NCBI RefSeq assembly: GCF_045679555.1
Contig: NC_092115.1
Coordinates: 32,367,596-32,431,595, forward strand
Direction of reading: 5' to 3'
Length of the DNA: 64,000 nucleotides
Source of the DNA: Salvelinus alpinus
Taxonomy: Eukaryota; Chordata; Actinopteri; Salmoniformes; Salmonidae
A program made the position numbers and the translations under genes. How positions within the stretch are numbered: the first letter of the stretch is position 1; the number at the start of each line of letters is the position of its first letter. Under the pieces are notes generated by a model, which saw nothing but the letters and a program-made list of their open reading frames with translations, was not told the DNA's origin and ran no database searches. Of this stretch, positions 26,301 through 41,300 are shown piece by piece.

Positions 26301-29300
26301 AACAATTTAAAGGCAATGCTACCAAATACTAATTGAGTGTATGTAAACTTCTGACCCACTGGGAATGTGATGAAAGAAAAATAAATGCTGAAATAAATCA
26401 TTCTCTCTACTATTACTCTGACATTTCACATTTTTAAAATAAAGTAGTGATCCTAACTGACCCAAGACAGGGAATTTTTACTAGGATTAAATGTCAGGAA
26501 TTGTGGAACTGAGTTTAAATGTATTTGGCTAAGGTGTATGTAAACTTCCGACTTCAACTGTATATTCAGAAGTATTTGCCATGTTTGTTTGCAATTATTG
26601 CCATCAATATTGCACGGTATTCACCCACGGTCTATTGGGTTGTCATATTGCCATTAAAAAAAGTTTATGCATCTGGGAAGTTAGGCTTAAATGTTTTCAT
26701 TTGCAGAGTGTGGCTACAATCGGCAGCACTTTAACCAGTGTGCAGCATGATGTCAAGACAATGCAGACGGCCCTTGAGGACCAGAAGAAAGAAACAGACA
26801 ACCTAAAGAAGACCATGGTAAAGAACATAAAAATACTAGCTTCCTTTACACACTACTCTTTTCAGCTTGAACCTACGCCTGCTTTTAGTTCGTCTGAGCC
26901 AGTTAGCGGTACCAGTGTCCAAATGCATGAGCTGCAGAATGAACTAGATGACAGATTATACAACATCTAGACCAGTAGAAAGAAGTAACTGAGGTCAGTA
27001 CACTAATCTATCATTGAACTAGCGACAGTTTTTAGTTGTTTTTGTTATAGCTGCCAGAACTAGCAACTCTCCCCACTGATTTGTTGTGTACCTTTTGAAT
27101 GTCGTAGCAGATTATAGGTGAAATTAACATGGGGCCCTATTTTCAATGTGTAACATGGATGGGATTATCTTTGTGTGCATGCGTCATCCACATTACATGA
27201 AACAATCTAACAGTATCCGCACAAGTGCTGATCCCTTTTTTGGCATATAAAACAGGCCAGCCTGCAAAGTGAATCTGGGTCAGTTTCTGTCAGATCAACT
27301 AAAGACTTGCTATTTTATTCTCTGTGGGCAAAATAGGATGCCGAGGCAAAAGAATCAAATGTGAAATCGACAGCCTCAGTTGAAAAAGAAACAAGCAACT
27401 GCTCATCAACATTAGCTCAAAATCAGGTACTGGTACACTACTCTTACTGTTGGTCAATTCCATTCTCATACCCTTTCAAAGCATTCCATTTATGAAGGGT
27501 AGAATACTGGATATTCTTCTCATGGATTCATTTTCTCACACAAAAGTACTTTGTTGGGTTAAAATAGAGCGTGGTTCATTTAATATGATTTTATTTTTCG
27601 TACATATTTATCTAATCAAACTGGACTGATGGTAGTGCTGTTCAGTTCCTTAATCAAACATTCATTTTTAACACGTCCATCAATCAGATTAAGAAATAAT
27701 ATATATTTGCTTGTTTGGGTTGTATTCTTACAGGATGTAACGCACCTGAGAGAGGTTGTGAGCGAGGTTAACAAGACCCAAGGGCTGTACCACTCCTGGA
27801 CTGGTGACCAGATCCAGAATCTCCAAACCGCTGTGTCCAACCTCACTCAGAGGGTGTCTTCCATGGAGCAGGGCTCTCCCCAGACAACACCACACAGTGT
27901 GAGTAATGACATGGATGGTGTAATGGGAATATTTATGATGAATAAATATTCAGTAATTTAGGACTTCAAAATGTATTCAACGTTAAAAATATTTATATGA
28001 ATAACTCAAAAGTACCATTTTTGGTTGATCTTATTTTTTTTTTGAAGTGTCGTTTGGAACATTATAGTACTCTCTCAACGTGTCACATTTCCAGAGTGGG
28101 TGCTCTGCTACTTTTGAAGATGTGATCCATTTTATACATTTATACGAGTTTATTTCTACAGCGCTATATCCACCAATTTTTCATCTTTTGTTGTTTTCAC
28201 CAGAAATTATTGCTTATGGGTACACCTTTATGTGTAAAATATGACTGTTTTCAGATATTTAATTCATAGATTGTGTGTTATAATGTTCTTTTTTGCAAAA
28301 CGCTATATATCCATTGTTTAGCTGGAATGGAATATTTGTATATTTGACTGATATTTAGTTGTCTCAGCTAGTTATCTTAAGATGAATGCACAAACTAAGT
28401 CCCTCTGGATAAGAGCATCTGTTAAATGATTAAAATGTCCTCCTACTGTAATTGATGATGATAATAATAATAATAATAATACAACATTTACAATAATATT
28501 GATGTCAATGTATCAGAGTTTTATTAAAAATGTAGTTATGCGTTACATTTGACTGTGTAAAACCTAGCAGTACTACTTATTTCTCTGAAAGTGAGGTGGC
28601 TATATATAGCGTTTTGCATTATTTATTTTTTTGTCTCAAATGAAACCATCAATGATAGATTTCAAACAAATACACAACCCCATGCCATGATTAGATTGTG
28701 AAAAAACACCAATCTCTTTCATTTCTTTAAACAATAAACATTTCTGAACATGGATATATTGCGTTTTGGAAAGAAACTACATTATAGTTTTGTATATTTA
28801 TAGGTCATCAACAAATCACCAGTAGAAGGAGTTCCCTTTGAATCCATTTTCCCATTCACTGTGGTGGTGCTCATAAAATGTATCATGACTTCAGAAGTAC
28901 TGTAACAGAGTACCCACTCTGATAATTTGATGTACTTGTAGAGTATTGTTTAAAGTACATGTCTAAAAATTTACAAAATCATAAAGGGTACTTTTGAGAT
29001 ATTCATACACGTTTTTACTAATGTAAAATACATTTATGTGAAAAATTGTATTTCAGAATCTAGACATGCTCCAGATTTTAGAGCACACCTATAAGGAGTA
29101 TAATGACACCACGATGTCTGTATCATGTATGGTTCACGGATCATAAGTTCTTACAGAAGGCATGTATAGGTCTAAAAGGGGCCTAAAATGGCCACTTTCA
29201 TCATGATTTTCTCATATGGTTTGTGATACAAATGTAAAAAGCATATCAAATAGCCTTCCTCCCAATGTGAGACTTGCCACAACAATCTGAGAGGCCGAAA

Positions 29301-32300
29301 ATATTTTTGGGCCTTCCTGTCGTGGAATCGCCCCATATCGTTTGTAGCTGCTGGCAAAGTCATTGTCTTTTGTTTTGACTTTGTACATGGTTCAAGCTTC
29401 TCCGGCTGAGGTTTAGAGGACATTTCACTTTCTGATTAGAATGTAAAAGGCCCATCTCCAAGAGGCCCGTTAGACATTTTTTCTGGTTCTGTTCTGGAGG
29501 TGCCTCTGTTGCAACTTGGAATAAACCGGATTTATTTCTGATTGAGTTTATCAATGATTGCTCTCCTTTTGGTTCACCTTGAAAGTCCTGTTACAGATGG
29601 TTCAGATTATATAGTCCTGTTATGGCACACAGACCGATAAGATACAGATTCAGAATGAGCTTTAGAAAGAGCTGCTTGCCACTCAGTGGCTTTTTGCCCA
29701 GATAAGAAGTACTGTTCTTACTGCACTGGAGTTGAGATGCATTTCAAATTGGGGCGTTCATGATTTATAGTTGTGCTAGCATGTATCACAATACCATCAA
29801 TTATGCTATGATCACTTAAATGTACAAAAAAAATCTACTGTGCATTCAAAGTATTCAGACCCCTTGACTTTTTCCACATTTTGTTACGTTTCAGCCTTAT
29901 TCTAAAATGGATTCAATTGTTTTTTCCCCTTCATCAATCTACACACAATACCCCATTATGACAAAGCAAAAAGTTTTGTCTTGTTTTTTTTGTTTTTTTA
30001 CAACAAAAAAAAGTATTCAGACCCTTTACTCAGTACTTTGTTGAAGCATCTTGGCAGCGATTACAGCCTCGAGTCTTCTTGGGTATGACGCTACAAGCTT
30101 GGCACACCTGTATTTGGGGAGTTTCTTTCATTCTTCTCTGCAGATCCTCTCAAGCTCTGTCAAATTGGATTGGGAGCGTCGCTGCACAGTTATTTTCAGG
30201 TCTCTCCAGAGATGTTCGATCAGGTTAATGTCCGGGCTATGGCTAGGCCTCTCAAGGACATTCAGAAACTTGTCCCGAAGCCACTCCTGCATTGTTTTGG
30301 CTGTGTGCTTAGGGTCGTCCCGTTGGAAGTTGAACCTTCGCCCCAGTCTGAGCTCCTGAGCGCTTCCTCAAGGATCTCTCTGTGCTTTGCTCCGCTCATC
30401 TTTCCCTCTATCCTGACTAGTCTCCCAGTCCCTGCCGCTGAAAAACATCCCCACAACATGATACTGCCACCACCATGCCTCACCATAGGGATGATGCCAG
30501 GTTTCCTCCAGATGTGACGCTTGGCATTCCCGTCCAAAGAGTTTTTAATATTGGATCTGCATTTCACTGTCAACTCTGGGACCTTATCTAGACAGATGTG
30601 TGCCTTTCCAAATCATATCCAATCAATTGAATTTACCACAGGTGGACTCCAATCAAGTTTTAGAAACATCTCAAGGTTGATCAATGGAAACAGGATGCAC
30701 CTGAGCTCAATTTCGAGTCTCATAGGGAAGGGTCTGAATACTTATGTAAATAAGGTATTTCAGTTTTTTACTTAATACATTTGCAAACATTTCTAATAAC
30801 ATGTTTTCTCTTTGTCATTATGGGGTATTGTGTGTCATTATGGGGTATTGTGTGTAGATTGATGAGGAAGAAACATTTATTTAATCCATTTTAGAGTACG
30901 GCTGTAACGTAACAAAATGTGGGAAAGGGGATTGAATACTTTCCGAATGTACTGTGTATAAAACAAAATGTACATTTCAACCTCTAAGGACATTGTGGAG
31001 GTAGTTGTACCATTGGCTGTCAGTGGAGATGCAACAGAACCAGTAAAGGACCTGGTCACAGAGAGGGACACCAATGCAGATGGACTTAAAGCAGCAACTT
31101 CAGAAGCTACACATGGTATAAATAAGACAAGAAAGCTTAATTGTCTATTACATTTTCATTTTTTTTTAAAGTACAGTGATGTACAATGTTACCTTTGGAT
31201 GACTTTGGCCTGTTCTTTCTCCAGAAAAATCCACAGGTTCAAAGCCAACGAGACGTCCATGGTTTTTGACTCCAAACCGCACCAAGAGAGAGTCTGGAAC
31301 AGAAAGCCCAAAGACTGTGTCATTCCCTGGAGTCAGCTCTCTGAAAGGTATTGGATACATTTTTAGTTATGAAGTTTAATATCTGTGATAATACATCACA
31401 ATCTTAGTCATATGCAGTGGTGGAAAAAGTACCCAATTGTCATAGTTGAGCAGGGGTGAATGTAAGTCGGTCTGGTATGGCATCCCGGCAAAATAAATAG
31501 TGGGGGTACTCCGTACTGGTAGAACATGAGCCTATCACAATTAATACAACATGCCCAATAAACTATAGGCTATTACACCCTTATTTAACATTAATGCATG
31601 TCAGCCGCATGGAAAGATTAGCGAATTAACCTGAAACCGTGTGGTATACCCTGTAAATTGAGTTGTGGTTCGAGGAGAACACTTAGATTTTGTCAAGTCG
31701 GAGATGAGTGGCCAAGACCGAGGCGTGCGTGGACAACAGTGGATGCATCAATTCATGTTACAAGTCTAGGCCTAATGATAATCGCAGAATGTAGCCTACA
31801 GGAGTACCTTTAAGTGATTGTTTGACAATCAGATGGAAACATGACTGGTTGTGTTTACGCCAAGGCATAGAAGCTAAGCTTTCCTTAAAGTAAATAGAAT
31901 TAAATAGCCAAAATTAGCTTACTCCTGTCTATACAGAAATAAATAAAATCATTCAAAATAGGCTACTACACCAGAAAAAAAAGGATTTGATCACAGAGGA
32001 TCATTAGCTTCTAACAACAACAAAAAAGCTGTGGATTGTTTTAATCTCATAGCCTACAGTTGGAAGGGCCTGCAATTTGTGCAGGGCTCACTGCAGATAC
32101 CAAATATATTGTTGAGTTGCGACTGTCAGTGAAAAGCAGAGCAATCCAGCCAGGCATATAGCAATATTTTAAAATACCATCGCGGAAAAACTGTTTGGAA
32201 AGCAAATGGCTATTGCTGTAAAGAGATGACAATGAAAAGACTCCAATCTGTCTTTTAGTTATCAAAATCCGTAACTTAATTGAGCGAACATCTTATTGGC

Positions 32301-35300
32301 ACCAGCGAAGAATATTGGCCATATTACCGGTGAGTGTGCATATTCACTGTCTTTATCATTGGGTCAGTGCCACTTTTGTTTGTTTTTGGACAATAATTTC
32401 CTCCAGGTTAGATGGACGTTATATTGTATTTGTGTCTCCCCTTTTCGTAGGCCGATTTATATGGATCAGACATCGTTTTTATTGATCTGTTTTTTGTTGT
32501 TGTCAATGTCGGCAGAGTAGGCTACCCAGTAATTTTTGTAGTATTAAAAAAAGTGTACGCGCACTTGGGTGTCCCGTACCGGTAAGAAATTAAATCTACT
32601 TTCACCGCTGTACTTGAGTAAAAGTAAACATACCTTAAACACCAGAGTCGATGTTTGCTCCCCCACGGAAGTCTAATTTGCATAATTTTTTTAAAATCCC
32701 CATAAAAATCAGTCAGTTTAAGCTAGAGAGATCTTCTTTTTTTTTACTGTGTTAGCCTTTAAAAAACAGTAAGGACACTATGAAAGCTTAACCAAGTTTA
32801 ATTCTTCCCAGAGGATCAATACAGCTGCATTAGACAAAAACATTTTCACACAAGCACGGATATTTAGCCGTTCCTTTCATGCTAAGTCTCCTACACATCT
32901 GAACAAACATTGTTCTTTACTGCTAGGCAGGACACTAGTGATATAGGCCATAAACTTGTATTTCTCCCTTAAGGTGATCTGACCTCAACCCCCCCCCCCC
33001 CCCCCTCCCCCCATCAGCATATCGAATGCGTGACCCGGGCTGGCAAAATTCTGGATCATTGTTACTCTAACTTCCGCGACGCATACAAAGCCCTCCCTCG
33101 CCCTCCTTTTGGCAAATCTGACCACGACTCCATTTTGTTGTTCCCAGCCTATAGACAGAAACTAAAACAGGAAACGCCCGTCCTCAGGTCTGTTCAACGC
33201 TGGTCCGACCAATCTGATTCCACGCTTCAAGATTGCTTCGATCACGTGGACTGGGATATGTTCTGGATAGCGTCGAACAACAACATTGATGTATACACTG
33301 ATTTGGTGAGCGAGTTTATTAGCAAGTGCATCGGTGATGGTGTACCCACGGCGACTATTAAAACCTTCCCCAACCAGAAACCGTGGATTGATGGCAGCAT
33401 TCGCGCAAAACTGAAACAGCGAACCCACTGCTTTGAATCAGGGCAAGGCGACTGGAAACATGACCGAATACAAACAGTGTAGCTATTCCCTCCACAAGGC
33501 AATCAAACAAGCTAAGCCTCAGTATAGAGACAAAGTGGAGTCGCAATTCAACGGCTCAGACACGAGAGGTATTTGGCAGGGTCTACAGTCAATCATGGAC
33601 TACAAAAAAAAAACAGCCTCGTTGCGGACCCCGATGTCTTGTTCCCAGACAAACTAAACAACTTATTTCCCTCGCTTTGAGGACAATACAGTGCCACCCA
33701 CACGGCCCGCTATCAAAACCTGCAGGCTCTCCTTCACCGCAGCCAATGTGAGTAAAACATTTAAACGTGTTAACCCTCCCAAGGCTGCCGGCCCAGACAG
33801 CATCCCTAGCCGCGTCCTCAGAGCATGCGCAGACCAGCTGGCTGGTGTGTTTACGGACATATTCAATCAATCCCTATCCCATTGTTCTTGTTCCCAAGAA
33901 AGCTAAGGTAATTGAGCTAAATGACTATCGCCCCGTTGCACTCACTTCCGTCATCATGAAGTGCTTTAAGAGACTAGTCAAGGATCATATCACCTCCACC
34001 CTACCTGACACCCTAGATCCACTCCAATTTGCTTACCGCCCCAATAGGTCCACAGACGACGCAATCGCAATCACACTGCACACTGCCCTAACCCATCTGG
34101 ACAAGAGGAATACCTATGTAAGAATGCTGTTCATCGACTATGGCTCAGCATTTAACACCATAGTACCATCCAAACTTGTCATTAAGCTCGAGACCCTGTG
34201 TCACCTCCCAGCCCTGTGCAAGTGGGTCCTGGACTCTCTGATGGGACGCCCCCAGGTGGTGAGGGTAGGAAACAACATCTCCACCCCACTGATCCTCAAC
34301 ACTGGGGCCCCACAAGGGTGCATTTTCAGCCCTCTCCTGTACTCCCTTGACTGCGGGGCCATGCACGCCTCCAACTCAATCATCAAGTTTGCAGACGACA
34401 CTACAGTGGTAGGCTTGATTACCAACAATGACGAGACAGCCTACAGGGAGGAGGTGAGGGCCCTCGGAGTGTGGTGTCAGGAAAATAAACTCACACTCAA
34501 CGTCAACAAAGGAGATGATCGTGGACTTCAGGAAACAGCAGAGGGAGCACCCCCCTATCCACATCGACGGGACAGTAGGTGGAAAGTTTTAAGTTCCTCG
34601 GCGTACACATCACGGACAAACTGAAATGGTCCACCCACACAGACAGCGTGGTGAAGAAATTCAACCTCAGGAGGCTGAAGAAATTTGGCTTGTCACCAAA
34701 AACTTGTCACCAAAAACTTGTCACCAAGTCACTCACAAACTTTTACAGATGCACAATCGAGGGCATCCTGTTGGGCTGTATCACCGCCTGGTACGGCAAC
34801 TGCTCCGCCCACAACTGCAAGGCTCTCCAGAGGGTAGTGAGGAGGTCTGCACAACGCATCACCGGGGGCAAACTACCTTCCCTCCAGGACACCTACAACA
34901 CCCGATATCACAGGAAGGCCAAAAAGATCATCAAGGACAACAACCACCCGAGCCACTGCCTGTTCACCCCGCTATCATCCAGAAGGCGAGGTCAGTACAG
35001 ATGTATCAAAGCTGGGACCGAGAGACTGATAGAAGCTGTTTATCTCAAGGCCATCAGACTGTTAAACAGCCATCACTAACATTGAGTGGCTGCTGCCAAC
35101 ATACTGACATACTCAAATCTCTAGCCACTTTAATAATAAAAAATTGGATGTAATAAATGTATCACTAGTCACTTTAAGCAATGCCACTTTATATAATGTT
35201 TACATACCCTACATTACTAATCTCATATGTATATACTGTACTCTATACCATCTACTGCATCTTGTCTATGCCGTTCGGCCATCGCTCATCCAAATATTTA

Positions 35301-38300
35301 TATGTACATATTCTTATTCATTCCTTTACACTTGTGTGTAAAAGGTAGTTGTTGTGAAATTGTTAGATTACTTGTTAGATATTACTGCATGGTCGGAACT
35401 AGAAGCACAAGCATTTCGCTACACTCGCATTAACACTGGCTAACCATGTGTATGTGACCAATAAAAGTGTTTGTCAGACCATGAGACGTCCCGAAAATCG
35501 GTTTTCTCACAAAATTGTATGTAGTGTTCGAACGGTTTGGTCTACAAACTATTACGAACAAGATGGTGTTCTCCGTTTTGCTCTACAACCCCCACAAGCG
35601 TCTTGGCACTTGTCTGAAGTCGGGAACAGCAACTTCTGTCTGTTGCATCCGAACAGTTTTGGCTACACACTAATATGACCCCTCTGTGGAAAGGTGAGGC
35701 TCCCACAGGCCTCACAAGACTTGTCTAAAGGTCCCCCGGTACCAGTTGAAAAAATGTATGGCTGTATATATGGAGATCGTTTAGTGCCAAAAATAATCAT
35801 AATTAAAAACATGTTTCCTGATCTTTCTTAAAAGTATGTGGACACCTGCTTGTCGAACATCTCATTCCAAAATCATGGGTATTAATATGGAGTTGGTCCC
35901 CTCTTTGTTGCTATAACAGCCTCCACTCTTCTGAGAAGGCTTTCCACTAAATGTTGTAACATTGCTGTGGGGACTTGCTTCCATTCAGCCACGAGCATTA
36001 GTGAAGTCGGGCACTGATGTTGGGGGATTATGCCAGGCTCGCAGTCGGCGTTCCAATTCATCTCAAAGGTGTTCGATGTGGTTGAGGTCAGGGCTCTGTG
36101 CAGGCCAGTCAAGTTCTTCCACACCGATCTCAACAAACCATTTCTGTATGGCCCTCTCTTTATGCATGGGGGCGTTTCATGCTGAAACAGGAAAGGGCCT
36201 TCCCCGTTTCATGCTGAAACAGGAAAGGGCCTTCCCCGTTTCATGCTGAAACAGGAAAGGGCCTTCCCCAAACTGTTGCCACAAAGTTGGAAGCACAAAA
36301 TCGTCTAGAATGTCATTGTATGCTGTAGCATTAATATTTCCCTTTACTGGAAGTAAGGGGCCTATCCCAAACCACGAAAAACAGCCCCAGACTATTATTC
36401 CTCCTCCACCAAACGATGCTTGGTATTGCTCATGGTGATCTTAGGCTGGTGTGCGGCTAATCTGCCATGGAAACCCAATTCATGAAGCTCCCAACGAACA
36501 GTTCTTGTGCTGACGTTGCTTCCAGGGGCAGTTTGAAACTCAGTAGTGAGTGTTGCAACCGAGGACAGAAGATTTTTTTTCGTGATACGCGCTTCAGCAC
36601 TCGGTGGTCCCATTCTGTGAGCTTGTGTGGCCTACCACTTTGCAGCTGAACCGTTGTTGCTCCTAGACGTTTCCACTTCACAAAAACAATACTTAAAGTT
36701 GACCGTGGCAGCTCTAGCAGGGCAGAAAATTGACTAACTGACTTGTTGGAAAGGTGGCATCCTATGACGGTTCGACATCGAAAGTCACCGAGCTCTTCAG
36801 AAAGGCCATTCTACTGCCAATGTTTGTCTATGGCTGTGTGTTCGATTTTTATACACGTGTCAGCAACGAATGGCTGAAATAGCCTAATCCACTAATTTGA
36901 AGGGGTGTCCACATACTTTTGTATTTACATTGCAATCGGAAACTATTCCGACCCCTTGACTTTTTCCACATTTTGTTACGTTACAGCCTTATTCCAAAAT
37001 GGATTACATTCAATCTACACATAATTCCCCATAAAGACAAAGCAAAAAAACGTTTTTTAGACATTTTTGCAAATGAATTTAAAAAAAGGAAATTGTATTT
37101 ACATAAGTATTCAGACCCTTTACTCAGTACTTTGTTGAAGCACCTTCGGCAGCAATTACCGCCTCGAGTCTTCTTGGGTATGACGCTACAAGCTTGGCAC
37201 ACCTGTATGTGGGGAGTTTCTCCCATGCTTCTCTGCAGATCCTCTCAAGCTCTGTCAGGTTGGATGGGGAGCGTCGCTGCACAGCTATTTTCAGGTTTCT
37301 CCAGAGATGTTCGATCGGGTTCATATCCTGGCTATGGCTGGGCCACTCAAGGACATTCAGAGACTTGTCCCGAAGCCCCTCTTGTGTTGTCTTGGCTGTG
37401 TGCTTAGGGTTGTTGTCCTGTTGAAAGGTGAACCTTCGCCCCAGTCTGAGGTCCTGAGCGCTCTGGAACAGGTTTTCATCAAGGATCTCTCTGTACTTTG
37501 CTCCCTACATCTTTCCCTTGATCCTTACTAGTCTCCCAGTCCTTGCAGCTAAAAAACATCCCCACAGCATGATGCTGCCACCACCATGCTTCACCGTAGG
37601 GATGGTTTCAGGTTTCCTCCTGACGTGACGCTTGGCATTCAGGCCAAAGAATGGTCTGAGGGTATTTAGGTGCCTTTTGGTAAACTGTAAGCGGGCTGTC
37701 ATGTGCCTTTTACTGAGGTGTGGCTTCCCATCTGGCTACTCTACCATAAAGGCCTGATTGGTGAGTGCTGCAGAGATGTTTGTCCTAGAAGGTTCTCCCA
37801 TCTCCACAGAGGAATTCTGGAGCTCTGTCATAGAAGGTTCTCCCATCTCCACAGAGGAATTCTGGAGCTCTGTCATAGAAGGTTCTCCCATCTCCACAGA
37901 GGAATTCTGGAGCTCTGTCATAGAAGGTTCTCCCATCTCCACAGAGGAATTCTGGAGCTCTGTCAAGTGACCATCGGGTTCTTGGTCACCTCCCTGACCA
38001 AGGACCTTCTCCCCCGATTGCTCAGTTTGACGTGGCGGCCAGCTCTAGGAAGATACTTGGTGATCCAAACTTCTTCCATTTAAGAATGATGGAGGCCAAT
38101 GTGTTCTTGGGGACCTTCAATGCTGCAGACATTTCTTGGTACCCTTCCCCAGATCTGTGACTTGACACAATCCTGTTTCGGAGCTCTACGGACAATTTCT
38201 TTGACTTCGTGGCTTGGTTTTAGCTCTGACATGCACTGTCAACTTATATAGACAAGTGTGCCCTTCCAAATCATGTCCAATCAATTGAATTTACCACAGA

Positions 38301-41300
38301 TGGACTCCGGTCAAGTTGTAGAAGCATCTCAAGGATGATCATTGGAAACATGGTGCACCTGAGCTCAATTTTGAGTTTCATACAGCAAAGTGTTTGAATA
38401 CTTATGTAAATAAGATTTTTGTTTTTGTTTTTAGAGGAATTCATATGAATACATTTATAAATTATCAAACTTTTCTAAAAACCTGTTTTCGCTTTGTCAT
38501 TGTGTGTAAATTGATGAGCGGGAAAAAATATTGAATCCATTTTAGAATAAGGCTGTAACGTAATAAAATGTGGAAAAAGTCAAGGTGTCTGAATACTTTC
38601 CGAGTGCACTATTAGGGTTGCAACGTGTTGGAAACTTTCTGGTAAATTTCCATGTCATGTTAAGCCCGGAAATTTGGGGAATTTTGCTTCAATTGTGCAG
38701 TGCACTCTGTGCAGTGCACCAATGTGCAGTGCACTCTTCCGTCAAGTACAGTTAAAGTCGGAAGTTTAAATACACCTTAGCCAAATGCATTTAAACTCAG
38801 TTTTTCATAATTTCTGACATTTAATCCTAGTAAAAATTCCCTCTATTAGGTATGTTAGGTTCACCACTTTATTTTAAGAATGTGAAATATCAGAATAATA
38901 GTAGAGAATGATTTATTTCAGCTTTTATTTCTTTCATCACATTCCCAGTGGGTCAGAAGTTTACATACACTCAATTAGTATTTGGTAGCATTGCCTTTAA
39001 ATTGTTTAACTTGGGTCAAATGTTTCAGGTAGCATTCCACAAGCTTCCCACAATAAGTTGGGTGAATTTTGGCCCATTCCTTCTGACAGAGCTAGTGTAA
39101 CTGAGTCAGGTTTGTAGGCCTCCTTGCTCGCACACAACATGATGCTGCCACCCCCGTGCTTCACGGTTGGGATGGTGTTCTTCGCCATGCAAGCCTCCCA
39201 TTTTCCTCCAAGCATAACAATGGTCATTATGGCCAAACAGTTACATTTTTGTTTCATCAGACCAGAGGACATTTCTCCAAAAAGTATGATCTTTGTCCCC
39301 ATGTGCAGTTGCAAACCATAGTCTGGCTTTTTTATGGTGGTTTTGGAGCAGTGGCTTCTTCCTTGCTGAGCGGCCTTTCAGGTTATGTCGATATAGGACT
39401 CGTTTTACTGTGGATATAGATACTTTTGTACCTGTTTCCTCCAGAATCTTCACAAGGTCCTTTGCTGTTGTTCTGGGATTGATTTGCGCTTTTCACACCA
39501 AAGTACGTTCATCTCTAGGAGACAGAACGCGTCTCCTTCCTGAGCGGTATGACGGCTGCGTGGTCCCATGGTGTTTATACTTGCGTAGTATTGTTTGTAC
39601 AGATGAACGTGGTACCTTCAGGCGTTTGGAAATTGCTCCCAAGGATGAACCAGACTTGTGGATGTCTACAATTTATTTTCTGAGGTCTTGGCTGATTTTC
39701 TTTTGATATTCACATGTCAAGCAAAGAGACACTGAGTTTGAAGGTAGGCCTTGAAATGCATCCACAGGTTGCACCTCCAATTGACTCAAATTATGTCAAT
39801 TAGCCTATCATAGCTTCTAAAGCCATGACATCATTTTCTGGAATTTTTGAAGCTGTTTAAAGTTAGTCAACTTAGTGTATGTAAACTTCTGACCCACTGG
39901 AAATGTGATGAAAGAAATACAAGCTGAGAATAATAGTAGAGAGAATGTATTTTCTGACATTTCACATTCTTGAAATAAAGTGGTGACTCTAACTGACCTA
40001 AGACAGGGAATTTTTACTCGTATTCAATGACAGTAATTGTGAAAAACTGAGTTTAAATGTATTTGGTTAAGGTGTATGTCAACTTCCGACTTCAACTGTA
40101 TATACACTAACTGTACAGCTGATTCTTCTCAAGATCTTGCACACTAATGAGATGATATTGAGCCTACACTACTATGCTGTCTGAACCAAGGACTACATGC
40201 TTTCTGGTAAGTTTTGATTACAATACTGGGTGAGGTGAATATATTTTACGTGACATAATTTTTTGTTAATTAGTAAATATTAGCCTACAGCAAAGTGTGT
40301 TTTAAATAATTTCTAACTTGTTAACAATTTCTGCTAGTTAGTTTTAGCTTGAGCCTACTAACTTAAATGTTTTAAAATAAAACACTCCTTATCTTAAAAA
40401 TGAGTTTTTTTTTTATATATCTAACTACTTATATTACTATTTATATTTACATGGAATTGTATTTATACATTTTTTTACTTGTTTTTTTTCTAATCTTCAC
40501 AGGAAAATGCCACGGGCACTATCTGATGTGTGGAGACATTTCACTGCAGCTAATGTAGAAGGAAAAGTTGTGTACATTTGCAAATACTGTGCCGAATCGT
40601 ATGTGAAGAATGCAACAAAGATGCAGAATCATCTGGCCAAGTGCATAAAGTTCCCTCAGCTCTCACAACAAGCAACCTCTGACAAAAAGTCCCTCTACTT
40701 CTATTCGAGGTGAAAATGATGAATCAGACACCTTATAGATAGCAACAGCACATGGTCCTCCTTGGAATCAAGTTTTTTTGACTCAATGGAGGAACTTAGT
40801 CAGAGAAATGCTGAGGAATGTCTTGCTCGAGCTGTGTATGCAACTGGTTCACCTCAGATGCTCACAGGCAATGTATATTGGAAGAGATTTCTGAATGTTC
40901 TTCGCCCAGCATACACCCCTCCAACCAGACATGCTTTATCTACTCATTTGCTGGATGCAGAGTTCAACAGAGTTCAAGTGAAGGTCAAGCAAATCATTGA
41001 GAAAGTAGACTGTATTGCAATCATCTCTGATGGGTGGTCGAATGGTTGTGCGAAAGGAATAATTAACTACATCTCCACCCTTCAACCAGTATTCTACAAG
41101 CGCACAGACACAATGGACAACGGACACACTGGTCTCTACATTGCAGATGAGCTGAAGGCAGTCATCAATGACCTTGGACCTCAAAAGGTATTTGCACTGG
41201 TGACAGACATTTCTGCGAACCTGCTTGGTCTAAAGTGGAGGAGTCCTACCCTCACATCACACCCATTGGCTGTGCTGCTCATGCATTGAATCTGCTCCTC

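Noticed and set aside
29057-29130. Possible extra EFCAB14 exon (acceptor gtatttcag, then [17 protein letters not shown])
   Set aside because: No convincing donor in phase; exon 7 joins exon 8 in phase 0 without it, and the human protein offers no matching segment.
37787-37966. CRISPR-like array
   Set aside because: Units are contiguous without variable spacers, and the DNA is vertebrate.
37736-37970. Repetitive small protein (15-residue repeat x4)
   Set aside because: It is the 45-bp minisatellite within a dead Tc1 transposase, open in frame only because the unit is a multiple of three.
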